DNA from: Actinomycetes bacterium
Lineage (GTDB): Bacteria; Actinomycetota; Acidimicrobiia; Acidimicrobiales; RAAP-2
DNA length: 40,083 nucleotides
Assembly (NCBI GenBank): GCA_021803085.1
Contig: JAJZMD010000119.1
Location: forward strand, 1 to 40,083
Direction of reading: 5' to 3'
Shown piece after piece: positions 16,570-24,765 of the stretch (the stretch's first letter is position 1; each line of letters opens with the position of its first letter). Made by a program: the position numbers and the translations under genes. Under the pieces are notes generated by a model that searched no databases, was not told the origin of the DNA, and saw only the letters and a program-made list of their open reading frames with translations.

Positions 16570-16712
16570 TAGACGCCGCACATGCCGTCGATCGAGACGT
16601 CCTCGACGAGGACGTCGTCGACGATCGGGTCGTCTTCGTGGCCTTCGTCGGTCGGGTCGGCCTCGGGCGCCGCCGACACGACTGCTCCGTACCGTGCTGA
16701 GGAGTCCGCCAT
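16566..16712 (-). CDS. mftA: mycofactocin precursor peptide
   Basis: A 48-residue RiPP precursor ending in the invariant core IDGMCGVY, whose terminal Val and Tyr become mycofactocin. The leader contains the acidic segment EDDPIVDDVLVEDVS that MftB-type chaperones recognise. The chosen ATG has GGGGG 5 nt upstream. A promoter (TTGTCA-18-TATGGT) lies at 16779-16750. The stop overlaps the probable TTG start of the fused mftBC gene. The whole cluster runs leftward from here. Confidence 0.95.
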   Translation of the reverse strand: MADSSARYGAVVSAAPEADPTDEGHEDDPIVDDVLVEDVSIDGMCGVY

Positions 16713-16749
16713 CTGTGCCCCCAATCGTCGGACCGGCCCTGACGGCGTG

Positions 16750-16779
16750 ACCATACCGAATAGTGGCACCTGGTGACAA
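16750..16779 (-). promoter_or_regulatory. predicted mftA promoter with an overlapping inverted repeat
   Basis: On the minus strand a TTGTCA -35 hexamer (16779-16774) and a TATGGT -10 hexamer (16755-16750) are 18 bp apart, about 38 nt before mftA. GGCACC-T-GGTGAC (16765-16777), an inverted repeat with one mismatch, overlaps the -35 and spacer. It also lies just upstream of the divergent mftR gene, so it is a likely MftR operator. Confidence 0.5.
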
Positions 16780-16810
16780 ATATCGGCCCGGCTTTTGTAC
16801 GCTCGTGCTC

Positions 16811-17449
16811 GTGAGCGTCGGGGGACCAGCTCGGACGACGGGCCGCCCACCGGTCACGTCGCGGGCGGAGCTCGAGCACATCGCGCTGGCGCTCTTCTGC
16901 GAGAAGGGGTTCGAGTCCACGACGGTGAAGGACATCGCGCGCGGTGCCGGTGTCAGCCGGCGAACGTTCTTCCGCTACTACGCCTCGAAGAACGACGTCG
17001 CGTGGGGCGACTTCGACGAGCACCTCGCGCGCTTCCAGGCCCATTTCGACGCCGTGCCGCCAGAGGTCCCGACGGAGACGGCGCTGCGCGAGTGCATCCT
17101 CGCGTTCAACGACTTCTCGGACGACGAGCTGCCCTGGCTCCGCCAGCGGATGTCCCTCCTGCTCGGAGTCTCGGCGCTGCAGGCCCACTCGGTGCTGCGG
17201 TACGCGGCATGGTGCGACATCGTCGCGAACTTCGTCGCCCAGAGGACGGGTCACGCGCCCCGGACACTCGTGCCGCAGGTGCTCGCGCGCTCGGCGCTGG
17301 CGACGGCGGTCGCCGCCTACGAGCGGTGGCTGGAGGACGGCACGTCGGAGCTTCGCGAGATGCTGGAGGCGGCGCTGTCCATCTGGCTCCGGCCCTGGAC
17401 CAGCTCCCCTGCGGGAACCGGGGCTCGCTTCGCCCGCGGGCATCGGTAG
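16811..17449 (+). CDS. mftR: mycofactocin system TetR-family regulator
   Basis: A 212-residue regulator divergent from mftA. The N-terminal helix-turn-helix covers about residues 15-60, with IALALFCEKGFESTTVKDIA and GVSRRTFFRYYASKND, and the FFRYYASK ending is typical of MftR. In mycobacteria MftR represses the mft operon and responds to acyl-CoAs. I chose the GTG at 16811; a GTG at 16763 would add 16 residues and overlap the intergenic palindrome. The C-terminal ligand domain is intact. Confidence 0.92.
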   Translation: MSVGGPARTTGRPPVTSRAELEHIALALFCEKGFESTTVKDIARGAGVSRRTFFRYYASKNDVAWGDFDEHLARFQAHFDAVPPEVPTETALRECILAFNDFSDDELPWLRQRMSLLLGVSALQAHSVLRYAAWCDIVANFVAQRTGHAPRTLVPQVLARSALATAVAAYERWLEDGTSELREMLEAALSIWLRPWTSSPAGTGARFARGHR

Positions 17450-17489
17450 CAACCGCTACGGCGCGCGCCGGCGACTACCCTCCCTCGGG

Positions 17490-18461
17490 ATGGCCGAGCC
17501 GCCGCTCGACGTGGTGCAAGGAGTCCCCTGCGCGCAGTGGGCACGGGCACAGGAGATCGACCCCGTCGGGACCGCCGGCAGCCATGCCGGCTACGTCGTG
17601 GTGGAGTGGCCGCTGCCGTGGCCGCGCGACGCCGCAGACGTGCCGGCCCTCGACGCGGTGCGCGAGGTCGTCGCAGGGCGCGGGTTCCGGATCCAGCTTC
17701 TCGTGCCCGAGACCGATCGGTGCCGGCGCGTCGCCCTCTACCGGCGGCCGCCCGGTCCGTTCACCCGCTTCGAGGGCCGCGAGCTGCAGGTGGATGTGGA
17801 CGACGTCAGACCGGGGGATCGCACGGCCCTGGACCGGGCGGTGGAGGACCCCGCGATCGGCGACGCCCTCGGCCGCGCGACCGACCGGCTGCTGGCGGGC
17901 GCCGGCGAGCCGGTCGAAGGGTCCGAGGTGCTGGTGTGCACCCACGGACGCAGAGACCGCTGCTGCGGGTCCGCCGGCACGAGGCTCTGGGAGCAGCTCC
18001 GCGGTTCCGGCCTCGAGGGCGCCGGAGTGCGCCTCGCGCGCACCAGCCACACCGGCGGCCACCGCTTCGCCGCCACGTGCGTCGTGCTTCCGGCCGGCAC
18101 GGCGTGGGGCTTCCTCGACCCGGACGCGCTTGGCCGGATCGTGCGGCGGGCCGGACCGCTCGACGACCTCCTCCCCCGCTACCGCGGGTGCAGCGGGCTC
18201 GACTCGCCGGCCGCGCAGGCGCTCGAACGTGCGGTGCTGGCGGAAGTCGGTTGGCCGCTGTTCGACTGCGCACGGAGCGTCGAGGACCTCGGCGGCGGAC
18301 GCCTGCGCCTCGTCGCATCGGGACCGGCGGTTGTCGGGGCGTGGGAGGCGACGGTCGTCCCCGCAGCGACGCGTCCGGTGCCCGACTGCGGCCAGCCGCC
18401 CGAGCTCTCGACGAGGACCGAGACCGAGCACCGCGTGGAGGGCCTGGCGCGGCTCGGGTGA
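17490..18461 (+). CDS. sucrase/ferredoxin-like (thioredoxin-fold) protein
   Basis: A 323-residue protein of the Suc_Fer-like family (PF06999). The hallmark CTHGRRDRCCGSAGTRLW sits near residue 155 and is followed by SHTGGHRFAAT. The family has a thioredoxin-like [2Fe-2S] fold with unknown physiological partners. It starts 41 nt after mftR on the same strand and may be co-transcribed. It faces the formate dehydrogenase operon. A redox role is plausible from the fold; nothing more specific is visible. Confidence 0.87.
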   Translation: MAEPPLDVVQGVPCAQWARAQEIDPVGTAGSHAGYVVVEWPLPWPRDAADVPALDAVREVVAGRGFRIQLLVPETDRCRRVALYRRPPGPFTRFEGRELQVDVDDVRPGDRTALDRAVEDPAIGDALGRATDRLLAGAGEPVEGSEVLVCTHGRRDRCCGSAGTRLWEQLRGSGLEGAGVRLARTSHTGGHRFAATCVVLPAGTAWGFLDPDALGRIVRRAGPLDDLLPRYRGCSGLDSPAAQALERAVLAEVGWPLFDCARSVEDLGGGRLRLVASGPAVVGAWEATVVPAATRPVPDCGQPPELSTRTETEHRVEGLARLG

Positions 18462-18523
18462 GCACACCGACGTGCCGGCGCGCCGCCGCGGGTGCCGAGG
18501 GTGGCGCGGGCCGTGGCGCCGGG

Positions 18524-19459
18524 TCAGCCGTCCTGCGCGAACTCGAACCCGAACCGGCCCTTCACGCACAGGTTGCCCGTCGTCACGTCGTGGTCGAGGG
18601 GCGAGGTGACCTTCACGATGCGGTTGTCCTGGACGTGGAGATCGAGGTTGCAGCCGACGCCGCAGTACGGGCAGACGGTCCGGGTCACCTCCTGGCGGCT
18701 CTCGTCCCACTCGCCGGCGGCCCGGAGGTCGTGCTCGCTCACGAACATGAGCGCGCCGGTCGGGCAGACGGCGATGCAGTTGCCGCAGTACACGCAGGCC
18801 GAATCGGGGAGCGCCGCGTCGAACTCGGTCGAGATCCGGGCGTCGAACCCCCGCCCGGCGACCGCGATCGCGAAGGTGTTCTGGGCTTCCTCCCCGCAGG
18901 CCTCGACGCACTTGTAGCAGAGGATGCACTTCGCGTAGTCCCGCACGTACTGGTCGTTGTCCCGCTTGACAGGCTGGGTCGTCGTCGCGGCCTTCCCGTC
19001 TGCCGGGGGATCGTGGTGGCCCGCGTGGGCGTGGTCCCTGTCGGCCGCCGGCGCCGGGGGGCCGTGGCGCTCCGGGCGGGCGCCGTACTCTTCGATCCAA
19101 CGGTGGACGTCGCCACCGGCCGTGGACAGGTCGACCGAAGAGGCGAGCAGCTCGAGCACCATCCTCCGGCTGGCGCGGACACGCGCAGAGGACGTCTGGA
19201 CCACCATGCCCGGCGCCACCGGGCGCGAGCAGGAGGGCACGAGCGCCCGTGAGCCCTCCAGCTCGACGACGCAGACCCGGCACACGTTCACCGGCGCGAG
19301 CGTCTCCAGGTAGCAGAGCGTGGGGACCTCGACGCCGCGGGCGCGGCACGCCTCGAGGACCGTCGAGCCCTCCGGGACGCTGACCTGCTCCCCGTCGATG
19401 GTGACCTGCACGCTCCGACGCAACGTCAGCGGGGTCGGCGCGGGCGCGGGCGTGCTCAT
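18524..19459 (-). CDS. formate dehydrogenase iron-sulfur subunit carrying the alpha-subunit N-terminal Fe-S domain
   Basis: A 311-residue electron-transfer subunit. Domain order: [2Fe-2S] ferredoxin (Cys 49, 60, 63, 77), a His-rich linker (about 130-165), two [4Fe-4S] sites (Cys 178/181/184/188 and 222/225/228/232), then a molybdopterin-oxidoreductase N-terminal [4Fe-4S] domain (VCPYCGVGC, Cys 263/266/270 and 298). The protein stops at GRFGFEFAQDG. That is exactly where a one-piece alpha subunit would continue into the catalytic domain, which here is a separate gene at 21339-23270. The ATG overlaps the NuoEF-like stop (ATGA). Confidence 0.92.
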   Translation of the reverse strand: MSTPAPAPTPLTLRRSVQVTIDGEQVSVPEGSTVLEACRARGVEVPTLCYLETLAPVNVCRVCVVELEGSRALVPSCSRPVAPGMVVQTSSARVRASRRMVLELLASSVDLSTAGGDVHRWIEEYGARPERHGPPAPAADRDHAHAGHHDPPADGKAATTTQPVKRDNDQYVRDYAKCILCYKCVEACGEEAQNTFAIAVAGRGFDARISTEFDAALPDSACVYCGNCIAVCPTGALMFVSEHDLRAAGEWDESRQEVTRTVCPYCGVGCNLDLHVQDNRIVKVTSPLDHDVTTGNLCVKGRFGFEFAQDG

Positions 19460-21339
19460 CGTCTCCTCCCGTTCGAGGTGTGCGCTCCGTCGCCGATCAG
19501 GCCCTGGCGCAGCGCGGAGGTCACGGCGCTGCTCGCAGTCTGCCCGAGCCCGCAGATCGACGCGTCCCGCATCACCTGGTCGAGGTCGGCCAGGAGGGCC
19601 AGCTCGTCGTCGACCGACCCGAGCGGCCGGCCGGAGGCCAGGCGGGCGACGGCCTCCTCCTGGCGCTGCGTGCCGACGCGGCAGGGCACGCACTGGCCGC
19701 AGGACTCGTCGCGGAAGAACCGCGCCACGCGGCCGACGAAGGCGTTCATGTCGACCGTGTCGTCCAGCACCACCACCACCCCCGAGCCGAGCGTCGTGCC
19801 GGCCGCGCGCGCTGCCTCGAAGGAGAGGGGGAGGTCCAGGTCACCGGGCCCCACGAAGCTGCCGGCGGCGCCTCCGAGCAGCACTGCGCGGAGCGGACGA
19901 CCGCCCGCCACCCCTCCCGCCATGTCCAGCAGAGCCCCGAGGGTGGTCCCCATCGGGACCTCGTAGAGCCCGCGGCGCGCGACGCGGCCCGACAGGCAGA
20001 ACAGGCGGGTCCCGGTGGAATCGGCCGTCCCCAGCTCTGCGTACGCGCTCGCGCCGATCGCGAGGACCTCGAGCACGCAGAGCAGCGTCTCGACGTTGTT
20101 CACCCCGGTGGGCTTGCCGAACAGGCCCCGGTCCACGGGGAATGGCGGCTTGTTGCGGGGCTCCGGCCGGCGACCCTCGAGCGAGTTGAACAGCGCGGTC
20201 TCCTCGCCGGCGATGTAGGCGCCGGCCCCCCGCCGCACCTCGATGTCGAAGGCGATCCCCGAGCCCATGACGTCGATGCCGAGGAGGCCCCGGCCCCTGG
20301 CTTCGGCGGCGGCGTGCTCGAGGCGGGCCGCGGCAAGGGGGTACTCGCCCCGCAGGTACACGAACCCCTTCTCCGCGCCGGTGGTGACGCCGGCGACGGT
20401 CAGCGCCTCGACGAGCGCGTAGGGGTCGTGGTCGAGCAGGACCCGGTCCTTGAACGTGCCGGGCTCCGACTCGTCCGCGTTGGCGACGAAGTAGTGCGGA
20501 CGGACCGGGTTGCGCGCGACCGCCTCCCACTTGGCGCCGGTCGGGAAGGCGGCGCCGCCGCGCCCGAGCAGCTTGGCGTCCTTCAGCAGCGAGACGACCT
20601 CTTGCGGGCCGATCTCGAGCGCCCGGCGGAGCCCCTCGTAGCCGCCGGCTGCCCGGTACGCGTCGATCGACGTGGGGTCCACCCTCCCGACCCGGCGAAG
20701 CAGCCGGGTCCCCTCCGCGCCGGCCTGGGGCACGAGGGCGAGGGGGACCGAGAGGTCGGCGGGAACGAGGTCGGCGCCGAGGGCTCCGAGACGGTCCAGG
20801 TCGCCGGGGGCGAAGGGCGCCAGCGACGCCCGGCCGCCGCGCTCTCCTGCCGCCTGGACGAGCGCGGCGGACCCGTGCTCGCAGTGGCCGAGACACGGGC
20901 TCGGGCGCCACGTGACGGCCGTGCCCGACCCCGCAGGCCCGTAGCGGCGCGCCAGTTCCCCCGCCGGGTCGCCGCCGGACGCCGCGAGACACGCCACGTC
21001 GTCGCAGACGTGGACGACGACCGGGGGCCCCGGCTCGAAGGTGAAGAGCGCGTAGGCGCTCGCCACCCCGTACGCCTCAGCCGGCGGCAGGTCGAGGCGG
21101 GTGCAGAGATAGCCGAGCCCGGCAGGGGTGATCCAGCCCACCCGCTCCTGGAGGGCGTGGAGCGCCGGCAGGAGGAGGTGGCGCCGGCTGCGGGCGAGGG
21201 ACAGGCCGCCGACGGCGACGTGCCCGTCGAGCGGCGTGCGCCTGCCCCCGAACCATCCCGATTCGGGCGGTCCGAGGACCGAGTCCACCGCGAACCGCTC
21301 GTCGGCGCTCGGGGCCGCCTCGGTCGTGCGCAGGTCCAT
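19456..21339 (-). CDS. fused NuoE-NuoF-like NAD-reducing subunit of formate dehydrogenase
   Basis: A 627-residue diaphorase subunit that passes electrons from formate to NAD. After about 60 residues comes a NuoE-like thioredoxin-fold [2Fe-2S] domain (VCDDVAC near residue 110, PCLGHC later). The NuoF-like part follows: NADH site GRGGAAFPTGAKWE, FMN site GAGAYIAGEETALFNSLEG, an SLBB region, and the [4Fe-4S] motif SCGQCVPCRVGT ... ICGLGQ. Both edges overlap neighbours by ATGA, so the three FDH genes are translationally coupled. NuoE-NuoF fusions are known in related bidirectional hydrogenases and formate dehydrogenases. Confidence 0.93.
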   Translation of the reverse strand: MDLRTTEAAPSADERFAVDSVLGPPESGWFGGRRTPLDGHVAVGGLSLARSRRHLLLPALHALQERVGWITPAGLGYLCTRLDLPPAEAYGVASAYALFTFEPGPPVVVHVCDDVACLAASGGDPAGELARRYGPAGSGTAVTWRPSPCLGHCEHGSAALVQAAGERGGRASLAPFAPGDLDRLGALGADLVPADLSVPLALVPQAGAEGTRLLRRVGRVDPTSIDAYRAAGGYEGLRRALEIGPQEVVSLLKDAKLLGRGGAAFPTGAKWEAVARNPVRPHYFVANADESEPGTFKDRVLLDHDPYALVEALTVAGVTTGAEKGFVYLRGEYPLAAARLEHAAAEARGRGLLGIDVMGSGIAFDIEVRRGAGAYIAGEETALFNSLEGRRPEPRNKPPFPVDRGLFGKPTGVNNVETLLCVLEVLAIGASAYAELGTADSTGTRLFCLSGRVARRGLYEVPMGTTLGALLDMAGGVAGGRPLRAVLLGGAAGSFVGPGDLDLPLSFEAARAAGTTLGSGVVVVLDDTVDMNAFVGRVARFFRDESCGQCVPCRVGTQRQEEAVARLASGRPLGSVDDELALLADLDQVMRDASICGLGQTASSAVTSALRQGLIGDGAHTSNGRRR

Positions 21340-23270
21340 CAGGCGACTCCGGCCCCGGCGACCGCGGTCCCGGCTCCGACGCGCTCGGTCAGCCGGTCGA
21401 CCCGGATCGCGGTGGCCTTGAACTCGGCCGTGCCGGACTTCGGGTCCCAGGTGTCGAGGGTGAGCACGTTGGTGTCGACCTGGTCGGGGAAGTGCAGCGT
21501 CAAGAACGCAAGCCCCGGGCGCAGCGTCCGGTCGAGGTGGACGCCCACGGTGATCGAACCTCGCCGAGAGCTCACCTGCACGAGCTCGCCCTCGGCAACC
21601 CCGAGCGACGCCAGGTCCTCGGGGGAGAGGCCCAGCATCTCGGGCCGCCGCAGGGGCGAGGCGTAGCCGCCGCTCTGGACGCCGGTGTTGAACGAGTCGA
21701 GCCGGCGCCCGGTGGTGAGCCGGATCGGGAACTCTTCGTCGAGCTCGTCGAGCGGCGGCTCGAACGTGACCGGGCTGAACGGGGCGGCGGGCCCGCGCGC
21801 GGCCGGGTCCTCCTCCCACAGCCTGGCGTGGAGGAACAAGGTGCCTGGATGGTCCTCGGACGGGCACGGCCACTGGATCCCGCCCAGCGCCTCGAGCCGG
21901 TCGTAGCGCATCCCGGCGTGCATGGGGGACAGGCTGCGGCACTCGTCCCACACCTCCTCTGCGCCCGGGCGGCCCCAGTCGTGGCCGAGCCGGGCGGCGA
22001 GCGCGCAGACGACGTCGATGTCGTCGCGGGCTCCCTCGGGCGGGCGGAGCGCCGGCCGGAGCCGCTGGACGCGCCGCTCGCTCGAGGTGACGGTGCCCTC
22101 GGTCTCGAAGGCGGCGACGGCGGCGGGCAGCACCACGTCCGCCAGCTGCGCGGTCTTGGTGAGGAAGATGTCCTGGACGACGAGGTGGTCGAGCCCTTGG
22201 AGCAGCCGGACGGTCCGGTGGTTGTCGGCCTCGGACTGGGCCGGGTTCTCGCCGAGGACGTAGAGGGCCCGGAGGTCGCCACGCTCCATCGCGTCGAACA
22301 TCTGGGAGAGGTGCCAGCCGCGCGCCGCGGGGACGGTGACCCCCCAGCGGGCCTCGAACCGTGCGCGCACGGTGCCGTCCTCCACGTCCTGGAAGCCGGG
22401 GAACTTGTTCGGCAGCGCACCCATGTCCCCGCCGCCTTGGACGTTGTTCTGGCCGCGCAGCGGGACCAGCCCGGAGCCGAAGCGCCCGACGTGGCCCGTC
22501 AGCAGGGCGAGGTTGCAGAGCGCGAGGACATTGTCGGTGGCGGTGTGGTGCTCGGTGATCCCGAGCGTCCAGCAAAGCTGCGCCCGGCCCGCCCGCGCGT
22601 AGGCGTGCGCCAGATCCGCGATGGCGTCGGCGGGCACACCGGTCAGGCGCTCCCCCTCGGCGAGGGTGAAGGGCTCGACGGAGGCGGCGTACTCCTCGAA
22701 GCCGGCAGTGGCCCGCCGCACGAACTCGGTGTCGACGAGACCGGCCCGGATGATCTCCCGCCCGAGCGCGTTGGCCAGGGCGATGTCGGAGCCGACGTCG
22801 ATGCCCAGCCAGACGTCGGCCCACTGCGCCGAGGTGGAGCGGCGGGGGTCGACGGCGTACAGCTTGGCCCCCCGGCGGAGCCCCTTCAGCAGGTGGTGGA
22901 AGAAGATCGGGTGCGCTTCACGCGCGTTCGACCCCCACAGGACGACGAGGTCGGTCTCCTCGATCTCCAGGTAGGAGCTGGTGCCGCCTCCGGCACCGAA
23001 GACTGCCGCCAGACCGGCGACGCTCGGTGCGTGTCAGGTGCGGTTGCAGGAGTCGATGTTGTTCGACCCCATGACCGAGCGGGTGAACTTCTGCGCGAGG
23101 AAATTCACCTCGTTGCTCGACTTCGAGCAGCTGAACATCCCGAATTCGTTGCCGCGGTGATCGGCGAAGCCGGCGGCGGCCCGATCCAGGGCCTCGTCCC
23201 AGGAAGCCGGGCGGAGGGCCTCGTTCTCCCGGACGAGCGGCTGCGTCAATCGGGCGTAATGACGAGGCAT
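21339..23270 (-). CDS. fdhA: selenocysteine-containing formate dehydrogenase catalytic subunit (in-frame UGA)
   Basis: A molybdopterin/tungstopterin enzyme oxidising formate to CO2. The frame runs 643 residues if the TGA at 23036-23034 is read as selenocysteine (residue 79). The context NNIDSCNRT-U-HAPSVAGL is the Sec-His active site of FdhF-type enzymes, and a bacterial SECIS hairpin follows at once. The frame after the TGA continues unbroken with cofactor motifs LVVLWGSNAREAHP and YVLGENPAQSEAD and a C-terminal molydopterin-binding domain. The ATG has a perfect AAGGAGG site. The usual N-terminal [4Fe-4S] domain is missing and is encoded at the end of the operon. SelABCD are not in the window. 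Confidence 0.93.
22993..23036 (-). promoter_or_regulatory. UGA(Sec) codon and bacterial SECIS element in fdhA
   Basis: Counting from the U of UGA, nt 7-13 (GCACCGA) pair with nt 38-44 (TCGGTGC). nt 18-21 (CGCC) pair with 27-30 (GGCG). The apical loop is GGTCT at nt 22-26. Loop sequence and spacing match the E. coli fdhF SECIS, in which GGUCU also sits 18 nt after UGA and is bound by SelB. Confidence 0.92.
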
Positions 23271-23290
23271 CGCGTCCTCCTTCTCTCCTC

Positions 23291-23323
23291 TGACAGGCAC
23301 CGACTCTCCGGTGACAGGCACCG
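23291..23323. promoter_or_regulatory. 12-bp direct repeat, 21 bp apart, upstream of fdhA
   Basis: TGACAGGCACCG occurs at 23291-23302 and 23312-23323, exactly two helical turns apart, 21-53 nt upstream of the fdhA start. The spacing suits a dimeric activator or repressor. The remainder of 23324-23457 shows no gene. Confidence 0.45.
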
Positions 23324-23457
23324 GGCGCGTGCTCCCGACGTTAGCCCCGGGCGGGCCCCGCAGGCCGGGTCACGGCGCGAGGGGAGGGCTCGGGCGAGGG
23401 ACCGGCGGTCCGCGCCGGGCGACGAGGGCACGCACGGCGTGGGTGCGGCGCAGGCCC

Positions 23458-24444
23458 TCACCCCCGCCAGGTGGAATCGCGCCGGGCGGCGCCGTAGATG
23501 CGGTCGACCGCGTCGGGCCGCAGGACGGTCGGGCGGCGCTCCATCCACCTGCGGAGGTCCCTGCGTCCGACGACGTGCACGTCGCCCGGGCGACCCCTGA
23601 CCCGGAGCTCCCTGCAGATCACGACGACCACGGGCTGCACGTCGACGGGGAAGCGGCACGCAGCCGACAGTCGCTCGCATGCGCGACGTGCCTCCGTCCT
23701 GGACTTGGGGAGATACGGGGTCTTCTGCCCGTTGACGAGCACCGCCTTGTCGTACACGGTCACCTTGGAACCTGCGTGGTTCTTCGTGTTGAGCGTGTAG
23801 ACGCCTCCAGGGCCGATCACGACGTGATCGATGTCCGTGCCGTTGTCGTTCAGCACGACGCTGTGAATCACCTTCCAGCCGCCTCCGAGGCGCGCGAGCT
23901 GCCGCGCGACCTCCTCTTCTCCGTCCGCACCGATTCTCCATGCACGCTCCTCGGTCTTGATCCCGAGCAGCCGTCCGAGGAACGCCTTCACCGGTGCCTG
24001 CTTCCTCACCTCGGCGGCCTTCCGGCGGAGGGCCTCTCCCGGACGATTTGCCGCGAGGTCCCGCCACCCGGGCTCGGTGGCGGCAACAGGCGCGCCGGCC
24101 GACGGAGCGGGCGGGGCGTCCGACGCCGCACGCGCGGGCAGGTGCTCGGACCTCCACGCCGCAATGGCGCGGGTGCACTCGTCCTTGAGTTCAGGACGAT
24201 CGATGACGATCTTCTCGGTGTCCAAGTTGATATGGCCTACACTCGTGCCGTCGTTCAACTCGATGTACAGCATGTCGTGGCCGTAGATGTTCCGGCGATG
24301 TGCAACGACTCGAGCAGGCGAGCCGGCCAGCGGCGCGACGTGGCCCGTCCACGCTGAACCGTCCCAGTAACGAAGCTGGTCCGCGGTGGTCGGATCTCCG
24401 TACCAACCTGGCGGCGGAAGAGGGGGACTCATTGGATTCACCAT
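23458..24444 (-). CDS. DUF2510 and NERD domain protein
   Basis: A 328-residue protein. Residues about 10-35 match the short actinobacterial DUF2510 motif (PPGWYGDP ... LRYWDGSAWTGHV). A charged middle region and a NERD (nuclease-related) domain follow from about residue 180: GADGEEEVARQLARLG, then NGTDIDHVVIGPGGVYTLNTKNH, the restriction-endonuclease-like core with the acidic Asp and catalytic-type Lys. NERD proteins are suspected nucleases of unknown target. The start is ATG 24444 or the in-frame ATG at 24432. It is divergent from the aminotransferase, with no shared operator on its side. Confidence 0.82.
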   Translation of the reverse strand: MVNPMSPPLPPPGWYGDPTTADQLRYWDGSAWTGHVAPLAGSPARVVAHRRNIYGHDMLYIELNDGTSVGHINLDTEKIVIDRPELKDECTRAIAAWRSEHLPARAASDAPPAPSAGAPVAATEPGWRDLAANRPGEALRRKAAEVRKQAPVKAFLGRLLGIKTEERAWRIGADGEEEVARQLARLGGGWKVIHSVVLNDNGTDIDHVVIGPGGVYTLNTKNHAGSKVTVYDKAVLVNGQKTPYLPKSRTEARRACERLSAACRFPVDVQPVVVVICRELRVRGRPGDVHVVGRRDLRRWMERRPTVLRPDAVDRIYGAARRDSTWRG

Positions 24445-24542
24445 GCAGATATCTTGCACCACAGGGCTGTTTTCCCACCTTGCACCGCACCGAGCACCGG
24501 GCGTCGACAATCGGGTGCCGGGCGCTCCTCCCCGCCCTCCAC

Positions 24543-24582
24543 CGTGCGTCGCCGTGCGTCGCCGTGAGTCGCCGTGCGTCGC
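24543..24582. repeat. 10-bp tandem repeat, four copies
   Basis: CGTGCGTCGC repeats at 24543, 24553, 24563 (one change) and 24573. It lies in the 321-bp non-coding stretch 24445-24765 between the NERD gene and the aminotransferase. That stretch otherwise holds only the aminotransferase promoter and operator (24660-24700). Confidence 0.8.
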
Positions 24583-24659
24583 CGTCGGTGCGCGACGACC
24601 TCGTGCCGGCACCCCGGAAGCGCAGTCAGCTCCTTGCCCGCCGTCGACGAGTGCAGGCG

Positions 24660-24700
24660 TTGCCGCCGGTGCGGAACCGGCATAGACTGAATGTTCAATC
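24660..24700 (+). promoter_or_regulatory. promoter with TetR-type operator, site 1 (aminotransferase)
   Basis: A TTGCCG -35 (24660-24665), 17-bp spacer and TAGACT -10 (24683-24688) overlap the operator GACTGA-ATGT-TCAATC (24685-24700), which has one mismatch to the GACTGA-N4-TCAGTC palindrome. An ATG inside the operator (24691) is in frame with the gene but probably not the start. Confidence 0.7.
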
Positions 24701-24765
24701 AACACGATCAGTCCGATCAACACGTCCAATCGAGGTCCGGGGACCTCGGGAAACGGAGTTCACCC

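Noticed and set aside
19480-21666. 728-codon open frame on the plus strand opposite the NuoEF-like gene
   Set aside because: It is antisense to a clear, motif-rich gene. The composition is typical of a shadow frame in high-GC DNA.
23034-23036. Stop codon making fdhA a pseudogene or two genes
   Set aside because: The TGA sits exactly at the Sec position of FdhF-type enzymes. The frame continues with conserved sequence, and a SECIS hairpin follows.
24691-24765. ATG at 24691 as start of the GSA-like aminotransferase
   Set aside because: The ATG lies within the TetR operator and just past the -10 box, and the first 25 residues are unlike the family. The GTG at 24766 has a proper ribosome-binding site.
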